A DNA stretch of 64,000 nucleotides. Source: Streptococcus thoraltensis DSM 12221. Lineage in GTDB: Bacteria > Bacillota > Bacilli > Lactobacillales > Streptococcaceae. Under the pieces are notes generated by a model. It saw only the letters and a program-made list of their open reading frames with translations, was not told where the DNA came from and ran no database searches. Shown here piece by piece: positions 1 to 10,389 of the stretch. Position numbers and translations under genes: made by a program. Position 1 is the stretch's first letter. Each line of letters begins with the position of its first letter. The stretch spans positions 1 through 64,000 of the forward strand of contig NZ_KB904588.1 in assembly GCF_000380145.1 (NCBI RefSeq), given 5' to 3'.

Positions 1-96
1 CAAAAGAAGCATCTTGTTGGCTTATTGTTAAGTGGTGAACGCTTCAAGGGACGTAGTGAGCTCTTAAGACAATTGAAGGAAATTTCAGAGAGATAG
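1..96 (+). CDS. C-terminal end of an unidentified protein (partial)
   Basis: An open frame runs in from the window edge and stops at TAG (94-96). The visible 31 residues are basic and include GLLLSGERFKGRSELLRQ. I do not recognise the family. The frame has no stop over its visible length and is followed by non-coding DNA, so it is probably the real end of a gene, but the stretch is too short for a function. Confidence 0.4.
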   Translation, partial: QKKHLVGLLLSGERFKGRSELLRQLKEISER

Positions 97-660
97 AAGA
101 AACCTAGTTTGATTTTTTGCTTGAGCTGGGGGCTTAGAGTCTAATCCATCTGACTTGAATTCAAATTTATACCAGCCATGACAAGTTGAATACTTCTTAA
201 TTTTGGGGTATGGCTTACTTAAAAATCAATTGAAAAATAAATAGAAGGTAAGTCATAAAGAATACTGTGCATAAGATAAGTAATAGAATTGAAAATATTA
301 TATCTAGAAGTTTTGATGTAACAATGGTTTCAAGGAGCAAAAACAAAACAAAAAGCGGGGCAAAAATTGGTTTCATAGTCTAAAAAGGGAGCATTTCCAC
401 AGTTGGAGATGCTCTTTTTCTAATACCATGGTTCATAATTATACTATCCCTAAAACAACTAGAGAGCCATAACTATGTATAAAGAGCATAGCATAAGTCA
501 ACTGATTTTAAATCTAAATCTCATATTCTATCTTCCTATGACTCACGAAGGTAGAATGAACTAGTTGTAGACAATAACCCGAGTGAAGTGTTACTTGAGA
601 ACAAATCACATATAGGGAGCCCTGTCTTTCATCCTGCTCTGAGACACGCTTTACTTATGC
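97..660. other. Non-coding stretch with one terminator-like hairpin
   Basis: No convincing gene is seen. A hairpin with arms GAGCAT/ATGCTC followed by CTTTTTC lies at 382-420 and looks like a rho-independent terminator reading rightward. A second imperfect inverted repeat (arms near ATTCTATCTTC and GAAGGTAGAAT) lies at about 527-562, just ahead of the IS110 relic, and may be part of that element. Confidence 0.4.
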
Positions 661-1740
661 ATGTGAAGTATTTTCAGATTGTAAAACAGCACAGATGAAC
701 GATGAAGTAATTTCGGTGAAATGGATGATTCAGGACACCTATTATCAGTTATAAAAACATCAATATTTTCCTTAGCAAAACGCTATCATCGCTCTGGAAG
801 ATACAGGACATTATGCCTTTAATCTCTTAAACTTCCTTCATGAACAAGACTATCAGGTTTATACCTACAATCCTCTACTCATCAAGGAATTCGCCAAATC
901 ACTCTCACTTCGTAAAATAAAAACTGATAAGAAAGACGCTCGTGTCATCGCACTGAAGCTCCTCTCTGACCCTAATCGCGAACAATTCCGTCATGATGAT
1001 AGACAAGAAAAATTAAAAATTCTTACCAGACATATCCACCGTCTAAAGAAGAAGCAGTCAGATTGGAAAGTACAGTATACACGTTGTTTTGACGTCGTCT
1101 TTCCTGAGTTAGATGAACTGATAGGAAAGCATTCTGACTGTGCTTACGAGCTCCTCTCACGCAACCCTAGCCCTCAAAAAATGCTTGATGCGAGATTTGA
1201 GAAGCTAATAGACATTAAACAATTAACAGTACCTAAAATGCAAGATATTCTAAAGGTCGCACCAAACGCTATCGGGACAACTTCGCTAGCCCGTGAGTTT
1301 GAACTAATCCAAATCATTGAGAATATTCAGCACTATAACAGGCTCACCGCTAAAGCCGAAAAATAAGTCGATGAGCTGATGGCTGAGCTCAACTCGGTCA
1401 TCACTACTGTTACTGGAATTGGAAATCAATTAGCTTCTGTTATTCTAGCTGAAATCAGAAACATTCATACCTTTGATAATCCTGCACAACTTCAGGCTTT
1501 CGCTGGACTTGAACCCGCCATTTACCAATTAGGGCAGATAGACTTATCAGGAAAAATGGTGAAAAGAGGGCCGCCTCATTTGAGATGGGCAATCTTACAG
1601 GCTGCTAAGGCAACGGCTCGCTTTTCTCTTGCTTTCTAAGCCTATCTCAGTAAGGGAAGCATTATAATATCGCCATCACTCACGTCGCTAAAAAGCTTAT
1701 CAGAGTACTATTTAAACTCCTCAAAAACAGCATTCTTTGA
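661..1740 (+). pseudogene. IS110-family transposase relic
   Basis: The translation resembles IS110-family transposases. It has an N-terminal DEDD-type part (the stretch ALEDTGHYAFNLLNFL near 790-840, then KTDKKDARVIALKLL) and a C-terminal Transposase_20 part (TVTGIGNQLASVILAEI, LQAFAGLEPAIY) at about 1400-1560. In-frame stops occur near 750 and 770, at 1364 and at 1637, and a frame change near 1650 is needed to reach a final TGA at 1738-1740. The gene is therefore dead. A hairpin at 1771-1805 (arms CCTTTGAAAAAT/ATTTTTCAAAGG, then T-rich) follows it and may be its terminator. Confidence 0.8.
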
Positions 1741-1770
1741 GGAACAAAAAGTGAGATAATCAACTTTTAA

Positions 1771-1805
1771 CCTTTGAAAAATAGCCATTTTTCAAAGGCT
1801 TTTGG
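1771..1805 (+). terminator. Hairpin after the IS110 relic
   Basis: A perfect 12-bp stem, CCTTTGAAAAAT with ATTTTTCAAAGG, and a 4-nt loop, followed by CTTTT. It reads as a rho-independent terminator for the preceding transposase relic. It could also act in the opposite direction. Confidence 0.5.
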
Positions 1806-1997
1806 TCTACTCTAAAATCATACAGATTGAAACAAAAAAGTATTTCTGTCAAAACTATTGACTTTTCTTATAGTTTGTCTTTTTAGACAATTGACTTATT
1901 AAAGATGAGGTATTCTTTATAGATGGCACCAAACGAGAAGTTAATGCCAAACTTTTTTATACGAAAATTACCTAAAAAAGTGCAAAAATCCTCTCTT

Positions 1998-2836
1998 ACG
2001 GTGCTCTAAGAGTGAATTTTTTGTCTATGGATTGTCAGCTCGCTCCTAACAGTCCTTTTTCTTTTTCTCGTGCCTGTTGGTAGGTTTGGTGAGTGCTTAG
2101 TAAATAATAGGCTAATTTTAAAAGGTCGTGTGCTATGGCAATGGTTGCTTCCTGTGGTTCTCGTCGTGATTTTAACTGAGAAAATCGTTTGGGATGGGTG
2201 AATCATTCTGTCACCGTGTGGCATAGACAGATTGGCATAAACAGCGTTTCAAATAAGCATTCCCATGCCTAATCTTAGTACTGCGTTATTCTTGAACTTT
2301 CATGATTTCCTAGGTAAAGCCCTACCTATGAGGTCAAATATCCAGCTGTCGGGAACTGATCCATGTCGCTACCTACTCCCGCAATAAAGATAGAAGCTGT
2401 TAGACGGCCAATGCCTGGGATAGAGCCTAAAATTTCCATTTCTTCTTGAAAGGTGTTTAGATAGCTATCAATCTGTTCTTCCAAGAATTGAATTTCCCTT
2501 TGATAATGGGGATAAATTCGGAGGACTCGTTAAGCCTAAATCGATGCTGTTCTGGGAAATAACCATCCAGTGCCTTGAGTAAGTCTGGCACTTTTTTCTT
2601 CAGACTAGTATCACAGCCTGTCGGACAATTCCCGCATCAATAGCAGATTTGTCACAAAGTAGTCGCATCAAATTCCGATCAGAACTTCCCTTAATATCCT
2701 CAATATATGTGGTCAACTTGATGACAACGAATTGTAAGATTTTGTGAATGCGATTGACTTCCTTGGTTCGATCTTCAACGAGATATTTTCGTTGTCGCGA
2801 TAACTTTCTCATTTCTTGAATCGTTTCATTAGGCAC
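1998..2836 (-). pseudogene. IS110-family transposase relic, opposite strand
   Basis: The reverse strand from 2836 reads as the middle of an IS110-type transposase (NETIQEMRKLSRQRKYLVEDR, then NRIHKILQFVVIKL). After frame changes it continues with SIPGIGRLTASIFIAGVGSDM at about 2360-2440 and a decayed C-terminus ending near 2000. Frameshifts and stops break it into at least three pieces. This relic is different in sequence from the one at 661-1740, so these are two separate insertions rather than one element. Confidence 0.7.
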
Positions 2837-3362
2837 AAAACTTTTAGGAAGCAGGTCAATTCAAGTCAACTTGGCAATACAGAAAGCAGCTTTTTAAAAC
2901 ACTCGTTGTTGCATCAAAATGAGATTCTTCGCGCTTAGGGTGAGTTGACGTGAGCGAACTATGCAAGACACACAACAGTATTGTATTGATACACATCAAT
3001 ACCTGGACAAGACTGATATAAGATGTCCATAGTTTTCCCTCTTTTATCAAATATAGAGGACTTATCTGCTGAGTTCATATCGTATTTTTATACTCATGCT
3101 CATAGTGATAATGTTGGGTTCTCGTCAGTAGAGTGGATTTATTTGTCCCTCGGCGTTTAAGGCCAACAAAGTAACAACCACAAAAACTTTACTAGAATTA
3201 TACACTCAATGACGGATTTGTAGTTTAGTTTTCATATATCGTGGGTGATGACCAAGTAGTCATGAATTTCTGTTCCAACCTCTTTTGGTATTGAAAAACT
3301 GTATTTTTTATAGGATTATGCTAGAATAATAGCAATTTTGGATGGAAAGAGGAGATTCGACA
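2837..3362. other. Intergenic region before the Old Yellow Enzyme gene
   Basis: No gene is supported here. The left part may hold a little more of the IS110 relic but is too decayed to place. The right part should carry the promoter of the downstream gene. A TAGAAT hexamer at 3322-3327 is a plausible -10 box, but I see no well-spaced -35. Confidence 0.4.
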
Positions 3363-4400
3363 ATGACAATGTTGCTTTCAACTGCTGAGATTGCAGGATT
3401 ATCCTTAAAAAACCGCGTGGTAATGTCACCGATGTGTATGTACGAAGTTCACAAGGAGGACGGTCTGCCGACTGCTTTTCACCGTGCCCATTATGGATCG
3501 CGTGCTATTGCTGGGGTCGGTCTTATTATTCAAGAAGCAACTGCGGTTGAAGCGGATGGACGTTTGACTAATCGTGACTTGGGGATTTGGACAGATGAGC
3601 AGGCAAACGCTCTCTCCCAGATGGTTGATGACTTGCACTATTTAGGAACTCAAGTTGGTGTACAACTAGGACATGGCGGCCGTAAAGCCCATGATGCTAT
3701 TGACCCTATCGCACCAAGCGCTATCGGTTATGGAGCTGATTTCAGAGAGCCACGTGAGATGACTCTAGAAGATATTGAGCGTGTCAAGAAAGCCTTTGTG
3801 GATGCGGCTAAACGTGCTGATAAAGCAGGTTATGACATGATTGAACTTCATGGGGCACATGGTTATTTAATTAACCAATTTTTAGAAGCTCAGTCTAATC
3901 AACGGAGCGACAACTATGGTGGTTCCCTTGAAAATCGTTTCCGTTTCTTGAAAGAAGTGGTTGAAGAGATTAAGAAAGTATTTTTTAAACCAATCTGGGT
4001 GCGTTTGTCTATGTCAGCTTATGATGAAACTGGTGTACAAAACACTATCGAAGATTACCAACAAATTGGTAAATGGTTAGAAGAACTTGGGGTAGCTTGT
4101 TTGGATATTTCAACAGGTGGTCTCATGGATGTTCGTCCTAATATCCCAATTTATGGAGGTTACCAAGCAGGGTTTACTGCAAGGATGAAAGAAGCTGTAT
4201 CAATTCCAGTAACAGCCGTTGGTCTTTTGAATAGCCCAGAGTTAGGTGAGCATTTATTACAAAGCGCTCAAGCCGATTTAATTTTACTTGGGCGTGGGAT
4301 TTTGCGTAATGTTAACTGGTTAGCAGATGCTGCAGCCACTCTTCATGATTATGATTATAAAGTCTATAATGATTCTTACCAAAGAGGTCAAATGAAATAA
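3363..4400 (+). CDS. namA: NADH:flavin oxidoreductase, Old Yellow Enzyme family (NamA/YqjM-like)
   Basis: A 345-residue FMN-dependent ene-reductase of the YqjM branch, which reduces activated C=C bonds and is linked to detoxification of electrophiles. Visible family features are the start SLKNRVVMSPMCMY with the YqjM-type Cys near the flavin, GVGLIIQEATAV, QLGHGGRKA, the AAKRADKAGYDMIELHGAHGYLINQFL block and the phosphate-binding end LILLGRGILRN. An in-frame ATG lies seven codons upstream, but AGAGGAG at 3347-3353 fits the start at 3363. It stands alone, 109 bp upstream of trxA. Assignment to the family is firm; the physiological substrate is unknown. Confidence 0.88.
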   Translation: MTMLLSTAEIAGLSLKNRVVMSPMCMYEVHKEDGLPTAFHRAHYGSRAIAGVGLIIQEATAVEADGRLTNRDLGIWTDEQANALSQMVDDLHYLGTQVGVQLGHGGRKAHDAIDPIAPSAIGYGADFREPREMTLEDIERVKKAFVDAAKRADKAGYDMIELHGAHGYLINQFLEAQSNQRSDNYGGSLENRFRFLKEVVEEIKKVFFKPIWVRLSMSAYDETGVQNTIEDYQQIGKWLEELGVACLDISTGGLMDVRPNIPIYGGYQAGFTARMKEAVSIPVTAVGLLNSPELGEHLLQSAQADLILLGRGILRNVNWLADAAATLHDYDYKVYNDSYQRGQMK

Positions 4401-4509
4401 CTTTCGTAGTAAATAGTTGTATCTTTCTTAAGATTTCGTTAAAATGGCTTTACATTAACCGTTAGGAAGCTAGCTCTGCTATATTTCCTAAAAAAGAAAG
4501 AGGTAAGAT

Positions 4510-4827
4510 ATGACTCAAGTTGTAACAGATGCAACCTTTGAAAAAGAAACTGCAGAAGGTCTCGTTTTGGTAGACTTCTGGGCAACATGGTGTGGTCCAT
4601 GTCTCATGCAGGCGCCAATCTTAGAGCAATTGTCTCAAGAGTTTGACGAAGATGAATTAAAAATCGTTAAGATGGATGTTGATGAAAATCCACACACAGC
4701 GCAATCATTTGGTATTATGTCAATCCCAACCCTTCTTTTCAAAAAAGATGGGCAAGTGGTTAAGCAAGTTGCTGGTGTTCACACCAAAGATCAAATCAAA
4801 GCTATTGTTGCAGAGTTAAGTGCGTAA
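4510..4827 (+). CDS. trxA: Thioredoxin
   Basis: A 105-residue thioredoxin, the usual length, with the active site WCGPC at about residues 28-32, the cis-proline segment SIPTLLFKKDGQ and no extra domains. It is a cytosolic disulfide reductase that serves ribonucleotide reductase and peroxide defence. The start is supported by AAAGAGGTAAGAT just upstream. A long inverted repeat follows the stop, so trxA appears to be transcribed alone or with the preceding flavin reductase. Confidence 0.95.
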   Translation: MTQVVTDATFEKETAEGLVLVDFWATWCGPCLMQAPILEQLSQEFDEDELKIVKMDVDENPHTAQSFGIMSIPTLLFKKDGQVVKQVAGVHTKDQIKAIVAELSA

Positions 4828-4847
4828 ATAAGATAAAAACGGTTGAG

Positions 4848-4906
4848 AAGAACCACTTATATGAACAGTATAAAAAGTTATACACTGTTCATATAAGGAG
4901 GTTCTT
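4848..4906 (+). terminator. Long inverted repeat after trxA
   Basis: Arms of about 22 bp (AAGAACC-A-CTTATATGAACAGT and its near-perfect complement ending in GGTTCTT) enclose a short loop and are followed by TTCTTA. It can serve as the trxA terminator. Because an IS3-type relic starts about 100 bp further on, it could instead derive from that element's end. Confidence 0.6.
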
Positions 4907-4999
4907 TTCTTATAGCTAAAAAAGGAAGTAAGTTTACAACCTATTTTCCCGAGTTGAAAAGGCAACACTATTCTGCTCAACTTTTATAAAGTGTTTTTC

Positions 5000-6085
5000 T
5001 CAAGCGATAACTCGCTTGGTCATGAGGTGGTAATTGAGGCTACCGTGAAGTCGGTGGTGGTTCCACCAGTGGACATAGTCATCGGTTTTAATAGTCAGCT
5101 CCTCCAGCGAGGAGAAGAGCTCTTGCTGGGTAAACTCAAGTTTGAAAGCACGATAGGTACTCTCAGCCACGGCATTGTCATAGGGACAACCCGCTTGACT
5201 AAATGAGCGTGTGATGCCAAACGTCTCTAACCTCTCATCTATCAGCTGGTTATCAAACTCCTTGCCACGATTAGAGTGGAAAATCTTGACTTTGGTGAGG
5301 GCATAAGGAATGCTCCGTATCGCCTGTTTAACTAATTCAGAGGTCTTATGCCAAGCAACGGACACCCCAATGATTTCACGATTAAAGAAGCCAATAATCA
5401 AGCAGACATAAGCCCACCACTGACCAACTCGAACATAGTTCAAGTCAGTGGCAAGAGCTTCAAGTGGTTGTTGTCGGTCAAAGTGTCTAGCTAGACATTT
5501 GACATAGCCGCGTCACTCTTACCTTTTGAATGCGATTTAAAAGAAACTTCTTGGTAGAGAGAAATCAAATTTAGCTTCTTCATGATCCGACGTCGAGATA
5601 GTCTGATTCCCTCAACTTCCAGACACTTCTTGATTTTCCTAGCACCGTATAGCCTTACTTTCAAGAAAAAAACGCTTAATCTTTTCTTCGAGCTCATCTT
5701 CTGACACAGGTTCGACGGCTTGGTAGTAATAGCTGGAGCGGGGAATGTTCAACCAGCGACACATGGCTGAAATGCTGTATTTATCCTTGTTAGCAGTGAT
5801 TATTTGCCTTTTTGTGCCATAATCACTGCCGCTTCCTTTAAGATATCTACCTGCATTTCTAGCTCTTTATCACGTTTCCTGAGGGCAATCAGTTTACGTT
5901 GCTCATCTGTTAGTTTATCAATGGGTTTAAACGAGCTAGTTGTGTCAGATTGTTCGAAAGTTGAAGGGGTTAAATCATATTCTTTGATTAACTCATTGCG
6001 CTTTCTACCTGCTTTGTAAAGGTTTATTACGATTTGTTGTTTGAAATCATCGGTGAAATGATGACGTGGTTTTTAGACATCATTT
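5000..6085 (-). pseudogene. IS3-family insertion sequence relic (orfA and orfB)
   Basis: On the reverse strand, 6078-5800 reads as an IS3 orfA product (HHFTDDFKQQIVINLYKAGR, then the leucine-rich KDKELEMQVDILKEAAVIMA). 5790-5000 reads as orfB with the integrase core (KIFHSNRGKEFDN, GCPYDNAVAESTYRAFK, and the HWWNHHRLHGSL end). Several frame changes and the loss of the orfA start make it inactive. The DDE motif is partly visible: the second Asp region and the catalytic Glu in AVAEST. Confidence 0.8.
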
Positions 6086-6457
6086 TCGCCTTGGTTTTTA
6101 GTGTAGAACGCTTTATAACTGCTGTCTAGTTTAGTGTAACTTGTTCAAGTCCTTACCATGGAGCAAAAGGATTGGACGTTCAATTCTTTAATGTGGTGAG
6201 AAATTGTGGTAGCTTGATTGGTTTGAAACGGCATCTTGTCAGTTTCTTTTGAACGATTTGGACAAGTTTAGGTTCTTAATCTTCAGCATTGCTGAAATTT
6301 ACACTTTTCCAGTCAGAATGACCTTGTTTAGATACTTTATAAGTTTGTTGTTTGTCTGTCGGTATTTGTCTAATATGCATTGGAGGTAAGAAAAAATCCC
6401 ATTCTTTTTTCTGTGCGAATGGAATTTGGTTGTTATGACATTGAACGGTCTACTTGG
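6086..6457. other. Intergenic region between the IS3 relic and the monooxygenase gene
   Basis: No gene is supported. It may hold further decayed IS sequence. The one clear element is the terminator hairpin at 6391-6427, annotated separately. Confidence 0.5.
6391..6427 (-). terminator. Terminator of the luciferase-like monooxygenase gene
   Basis: Read on the minus strand, arms AAATTCCATTC/GAATGGGATTT with a loop of about 12 nt are followed by a T-rich tail. It lies 31 bp beyond the stop codon at 6458. Confidence 0.7.
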
Positions 6458-7498
6458 TTACAATTCTTCTACGATTTCTGCTAGCAGCTTATAAGAATGG
6501 GCTTGAGCTTTGGGATCGTAAATAAAGGAATGAGCCATGAGTTCGTTAAATGAGAACTTTTTCTGATAGTCTTTCAACCCCTGTAAGACCGTTTCTTTAG
6601 AACCGATAAGGCTGCCTTTCATCATTTGCTTGATGACAGCTTTTTCGTTTCGGATTAGCTGATGCGGTTCAAGTAAAACAGGCCCAAAATTAGAAACCTT
6701 TTTGGCTTTTACATAATTCTCCCAAATTTCTTCTTCATTCTCTTTAGGAGGTTTTAAACCAGTTAGCTGACCAGTAATTAAATCAAGATTTGCTTGAATC
6801 TGTGTGGTTGCTAGGCGATGGGCTTGTGCATCTGTATCAGCAAGAAAAATATTTAAGGTCAGAATAAAGTAAGGTTCTTGGCTATATCTTGATGGTTTGA
6901 ATTCATGATGGTAGACATCGGCAGCATCCTGCAAGTGAGCAGGTGCAAAGTGAGAAGCAAAAGCATAGGGTAGTCCCAGACGGGCTGCCAAATGAGCGCT
7001 GTCTAGACTAGATCCTAGGATATAATAAGGAACTTTCCGACCATCGGCTGGAAAAGCTTTGACCTCTCCGACACCGTCAAAATAATTCTGTAATTCTTCA
7101 AAATCCCCTTCAAAATCAATATCCCAAGGCTCTTTACGACGGATGGCTTTCGCAGTCGCCCCATCTGTACCGGGAGCACGTCCAAGTCCTAAATCTAAGC
7201 GATTGGGGTAAAGAGCATCAAGTGTTCCGTATTGTTCAGCAACCAGATAGGGGCTGTGATTGGGCAACATAACCCCTCCCGCCCCAATACGAATGCGTTT
7301 GGTTTTATCTAAGAGTCTTTGAATCAATAGTTGTGTCGCCGAAGAAGCCAGACTGAGATTGTTATGATGTTCAGCAACCCAGTAGCGGTGATAGCCATAA
7401 GATTCGACTTTTTGCGCAAGTGTAATCATGTCGTCGACGGCTTGGTAAAATTCTTGTCCTTGTCGCAATGGAACCACATTTAAAACGGATAGTTTCAT
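6458..7498 (-). CDS. Luciferase-like flavin-dependent monooxygenase (group 1)
   Basis: A 346-residue single-domain protein of the bacterial luciferase-like (LLM) superfamily, of the type often annotated as MsnO8-like. It starts KLSVLNVVPLRQGQ and carries YHRYWVAEHHN, RIRIGAGGVMLPNHSPY, LYPNRLDLGLGRAPG and YILGSSLDSAHLAARLGLPYAFASHFAP. These proteins bind reduced FMN and have diverse, mostly unknown substrates. The gene diverges from marR with 186 bp between the start codons. That gap holds a perfect palindrome (7608-7628), so MarR may control both sides; this is inference. A terminator follows at 6391-6427. Confidence 0.85.
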   Translation of the reverse strand: MKLSVLNVVPLRQGQEFYQAVDDMITLAQKVESYGYHRYWVAEHHNNLSLASSATQLLIQRLLDKTKRIRIGAGGVMLPNHSPYLVAEQYGTLDALYPNRLDLGLGRAPGTDGATAKAIRRKEPWDIDFEGDFEELQNYFDGVGEVKAFPADGRKVPYYILGSSLDSAHLAARLGLPYAFASHFAPAHLQDAADVYHHEFKPSRYSQEPYFILTLNIFLADTDAQAHRLATTQIQANLDLITGQLTGLKPPKENEEEIWENYVKAKKVSNFGPVLLEPHQLIRNEKAVIKQMMKGSLIGSKETVLQGLKDYQKKFSFNELMAHSFIYDPKAQAHSYKLLAEIVEEL

Positions 7499-7607
7499 AA
7501 TACTCCTTTGAACTAGATTTTGTTAAAAAAACTTGTTCATTTGTTTTGATGTTGTAAAAAGTATCTTATCATGTTTACGAAAATAGGTCAGTTTTTTGAT
7601 ACCAGAA

Positions 7608-7628
7608 TTAGTCAAAATAATTGACTAA
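7608..7628. promoter_or_regulatory. Perfect palindrome, probable MarR operator
   Basis: TTAGTCAA and TTGACTAA are perfect 8-bp arms with a 5-bp AATAA spacer, the size typical of MarR-family sites. A further half-like TTGACTAG lies at about 7667-7674, just before the ribosome binding site of the MarR gene. The location between divergent genes supports an operator role; binding is not shown. Confidence 0.6.
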
Positions 7629-7684
7629 TAAAAGAAAATTAGCTAAACTCGATACAATAAAAGAATTTGACTAGAGGAGTGATT

Positions 7685-8140
7685 ATGACGAGGAAACTCA
7701 CTTTTAATCCTTATATTAGAAGTATGGATGAGCAGTTCAGTCTTTATGAATGGTTTGCCCGTCAATACGGCTTACAGAGAAAGTCTATGCAGATTTTATT
7801 TTGGGTTAAAAATTATCCTGAGATGACGGGGGAATATATTACTCAAAAAATTTTGGCGCAAAAAACCTACTCGAGCAAGCAAGTGGTCAACGCAACCATC
7901 AAATCTTGGCGTCAAAAGGGCTATATTCGATTATTGGAAAATCCGATAGATAAACGGCATAAGTCGATTCAGTTGACGCCTGAAGGCCAATTGTGGGCTG
8001 AAGAGATTTACCAAAAAATATCATTTATGGAGAATCGCGCAACAGCTGAACTTTCAAAAGAAGAACAAGGTCTATTGAATAAATTGACTATAAAATATAA
8101 TACAGCCCTCAAACAAGAAATGGAGAAAATGTATGATTGA
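7685..8140 (+). CDS. MarR-family transcriptional regulator
   Basis: A 151-residue winged-helix regulator. The DNA-binding part is visible as ITQKILAQKTYSSKQVVNATIKSWRQKGYIRLLENPIDKRHKSIQLTPEG split over residues of about 55-105, followed by a helical dimerisation end. Two starts are possible. AGAGGAG at 7673-7679 lies 5 bp before the ATG at 7685, so I use that rather than 7667. The stop codon overlaps the start of the downstream ABC ATPase gene by 8 bp, so it is co-transcribed with a compatible-solute transporter and probably regulates it. MarR/GbsR-type control of Opu systems is known in other Firmicutes. Confidence 0.88.
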   Translation: MTRKLTFNPYIRSMDEQFSLYEWFARQYGLQRKSMQILFWVKNYPEMTGEYITQKILAQKTYSSKQVVNATIKSWRQKGYIRLLENPIDKRHKSIQLTPEGQLWAEEIYQKISFMENRATAELSKEEQGLLNKLTIKYNTALKQEMEKMYD

Positions 8141-8861
8141 ATTTGACCATGTCAGTAAGTCTTTCGGTGACAAAATTGTCCTCAAAAACCAGAGTTTTAC
8201 CATTGCTGACAGCGAATTTTTGGTCTTAGTTGGACCATCTGGTTCTGGAAAAACAACGATTCTAAAAATGCTCAATCGTTTGATTGATTTAACAGATGGA
8301 AAAATTGTCATCGATGGCACGCAGCAAAATCAACTGAATATGCGGCAACTTCGTCTCTCTATGGGTTATGTCTTGCAGCAGATTGCTCTCTTTCCCAATC
8401 TAACAGTTGCTGAAAATATCGCCCTTATTCCCAAGATGAAAAAGTGGTCACCAGAGCGAATTAGGGAGCGGACACAATACTTACTGGAGCGGGTTGGTTT
8501 AACTCCAAGCAAGTATCTAAACCGTTATCCTAAGGATTTGTCCGGTGGGGAACAGCAACGTGTAGGCATTGTGCGTGCCATTATTCATGAACCGCAGTAC
8601 TTGCTTATGGATGAGCCTTTTTCAGCCTTGGATCCCATCAGCCGTGAGCAGTTGCAGGTTTTGACTAAAGAATTACATGAAGAGTTTGGAATGACGACCA
8701 TCTTTGTCACCCATGATGTTCGTGAAGCTCTAGCATTAGCAGATCGTATCGCTGTCCTCAATCAAGGAGAACTCGTGCAATTAGCTAGCCCACAAGCAAT
8801 TCTTGACCACCCAGCAGATGCTTTTGTGGCTGAATTATTTGGAGGTGTTCGCCATGACTAA
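8133..8861 (+). CDS. opuCA: Glycine betaine/choline-type ABC transporter ATPase
   Basis: A 242-residue ATPase. Walker A is GPSGSGKTT (about residues 33-41), the signature is [14 protein letters not shown] and Walker B is [12 protein letters not shown], followed by the switch His in FVTHDVREA. The C-terminal CBS domains found in longer OpuCA/ProV proteins are absent, so osmotic sensing through CBS is not expected. It sits between marR and the fused permease/binding protein gene, overlapping both by 8 bp. The proposed role is import of quaternary ammonium osmolytes, with substrate inferred from the partner protein. Confidence 0.85.
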   Translation: MIEFDHVSKSFGDKIVLKNQSFTIADSEFLVLVGPSGSGKTTILKMLNRLIDLTDGKIVIDGTQQNQLNMRQLRLSMGYVLQQIALFPNLTVAENIALIPKMKKWSPERIRERTQYLLERVGLTPSKYLNRYPKDLSGGEQQRVGIVRAIIHEPQYLLMDEPFSALDPISREQLQVLTKELHEEFGMTTIFVTHDVREALALADRIAVLNQGELVQLASPQAILDHPADAFVAELFGGVRHD

Positions 8862-10380
8862 TTTGATTTTGACTTTCCAAGCCAAATTTGGCGATTGGTT
8901 GACAGCCCTTGTAGAGCATTTACAGATTTCCTTGATTGCCCTGTTGGTGGCTATTCTCATTTCTGTGCCTCTGGCTATCTTTCTCAGTAAGCGTAAAAGC
9001 TGGGCTGAGGCGAGTTTGCAAGTGACAGGTGTTTTTCAAACGATTCCGTCATTGGCACTCTTAGGGTTGTTTATTCCCTTTATGGGGATTGGTACCTTGC
9101 CAGCAGTGGTGGCACTGGTTATCTATGCTATTTTTCCCATTATGCAGAGTACGGTGACGGCTATTGCCAGCATTGATCCCAGCCTGATTGAAGCGGGGAC
9201 AGCTTTCGGACTGAACCGTTGGGAACGGCTTAAAACTTTTGTGCTGCCGATTAGTATGCCTATCATCATGTCAGGAATTCGGACTTCTGCCGTCATGATT
9301 ATCGGAACAGCAACTCTGGCTTCCCTCATCGGTGCCGGTGGTCTTGGTTCCTTTATCATGTTGGGGATTGATAGAAATAACAGTTCGCTCATCTTGATTG
9401 GGGCGATTTCATCAGCTATTTTGGCAATACTCTTTAACGCCGTCTTGAAATTTTTGGAAAAAGCAAAGCTGAGAACTATTCTGCTATCCTTTGCGATCAT
9501 GGTCTTTGGACTTTTTATGACCTATGCGCCAGCTATTTTCAAAAACCTTAGCCACCGAGAGGATACCCTTGTCATTGCTGGCAAATTGGGAGCTGAACCG
9601 GAAATTTTGATTAACATGTACAAGGAGCTGATTGAGGATGAGAGCGAACTCAAAGTCGAGCTCAAACCCAGCTTTGGTAAGACCAGTTTTCTTTATGAAT
9701 CTGTAAAATCGGGCGATATTGACCTCTACCCTGAGTTTACGGGGACGGTGACGGGGAGTCTTTTGAAAAATCCTCCGAAGCTTTCCAATGATGCCAAAGA
9801 GGTTTACACCGCAGCTCGTGATGAGATTTTAAAGCAAGATGCTTTGGCTCTGCTGAAACCGATGGCCTATCAGAACACCTATGCTCTAGCAGTCACCAAG
9901 AAGTTTGCTCAAGAAAATAATTTGTCTAAGATTTCTGATTTGGCAAGAGTGCAAGATAAGCTAGTAGCAGGATTCTCTCTGGAATTCAATGATCGAGCAG
10001 ACGGCTATCCAGGCTTGCAACGTCTGTACGGCCTTAATTTCACGGTCAATACCATGGAGCCAGCTCTGCGTTATCAAGCTATCCAGACAGGTGATGTCAA
10101 TATCATCGATGCCTACTCTACTGATAGTCAGATTAAGGAGTATGATTTGGTCGTTTTAGAAGACGATAAACAACTCTTTCCACCTTATCAAGGCGCTCCG
10201 TTGATGAAAGATGAGCTCTTGAAAGAACATCCAGAGCTTGAGAAAATCCTCAATCAACTGGCTGGCAAAATCACCGAAACCGAAATGTCTGAAATGAACT
10301 ATCAAGTGGACGTTAAAGGAAAAGATGCAGCCCAAGTAGCACATGATTATTTAGACAAAGAAGGATTGCTTAAAAAATAG
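8854..10380 (+). CDS. opuCB: Fused permease and substrate-binding protein of a glycine betaine/choline ABC transporter
   Basis: A 508-residue fusion. Residues of about 1-210 form a five- or six-helix permease with an EAA-type loop ([14 protein letters not shown]). A transmembrane helix (about 220-240) then tethers a periplasmic-binding-type domain of the OpuAC/OsmX class ([52 protein letters not shown] region, [13 protein letters not shown]). The start at 8854 is chosen because GGAGG at 8841-8845 fits it; a longer frame begins at 8803 inside the ATPase gene. Such permease-binding fusions are common for Opu-type systems in streptococci. The exact substrate (betaine, choline or carnitine) cannot be read from sequence. 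Confidence 0.85.
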   Translation: MTNLILTFQAKFGDWLTALVEHLQISLIALLVAILISVPLAIFLSKRKSWAEASLQVTGVFQTIPSLALLGLFIPFMGIGTLPAVVALVIYAIFPIMQSTVTAIASIDPSLIEAGTAFGLNRWERLKTFVLPISMPIIMSGIRTSAVMIIGTATLASLIGAGGLGSFIMLGIDRNNSSLILIGAISSAILAILFNAVLKFLEKAKLRTILLSFAIMVFGLFMTYAPAIFKNLSHREDTLVIAGKLGAEPEILINMYKELIEDESELKVELKPSFGKTSFLYESVKSGDIDLYPEFTGTVTGSLLKNPPKLSNDAKEVYTAARDEILKQDALALLKPMAYQNTYALAVTKKFAQENNLSKISDLARVQDKLVAGFSLEFNDRADGYPGLQRLYGLNFTVNTMEPALRYQAIQTGDVNIIDAYSTDSQIKEYDLVVLEDDKQLFPPYQGAPLMKDELLKEHPELEKILNQLAGKITETEMSEMNYQVDVKGKDAAQVAHDYLDKEGLLKK

Positions 10381-10389
10381 GAGAATCAG

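Noticed and set aside
324..383. 19-codon ORF MVSRSKNKTKSGAKIGFIV directly before a terminator
   Set aside because: No ribosome binding site at a usable distance, no promoter seen and no relatives in the window; kept out of the feature list.
5804..6019. Plus-strand ORF opposite the IS3 orfA relic
   Set aside because: It is the antisense shadow of the orfA coding sequence on the minus strand.
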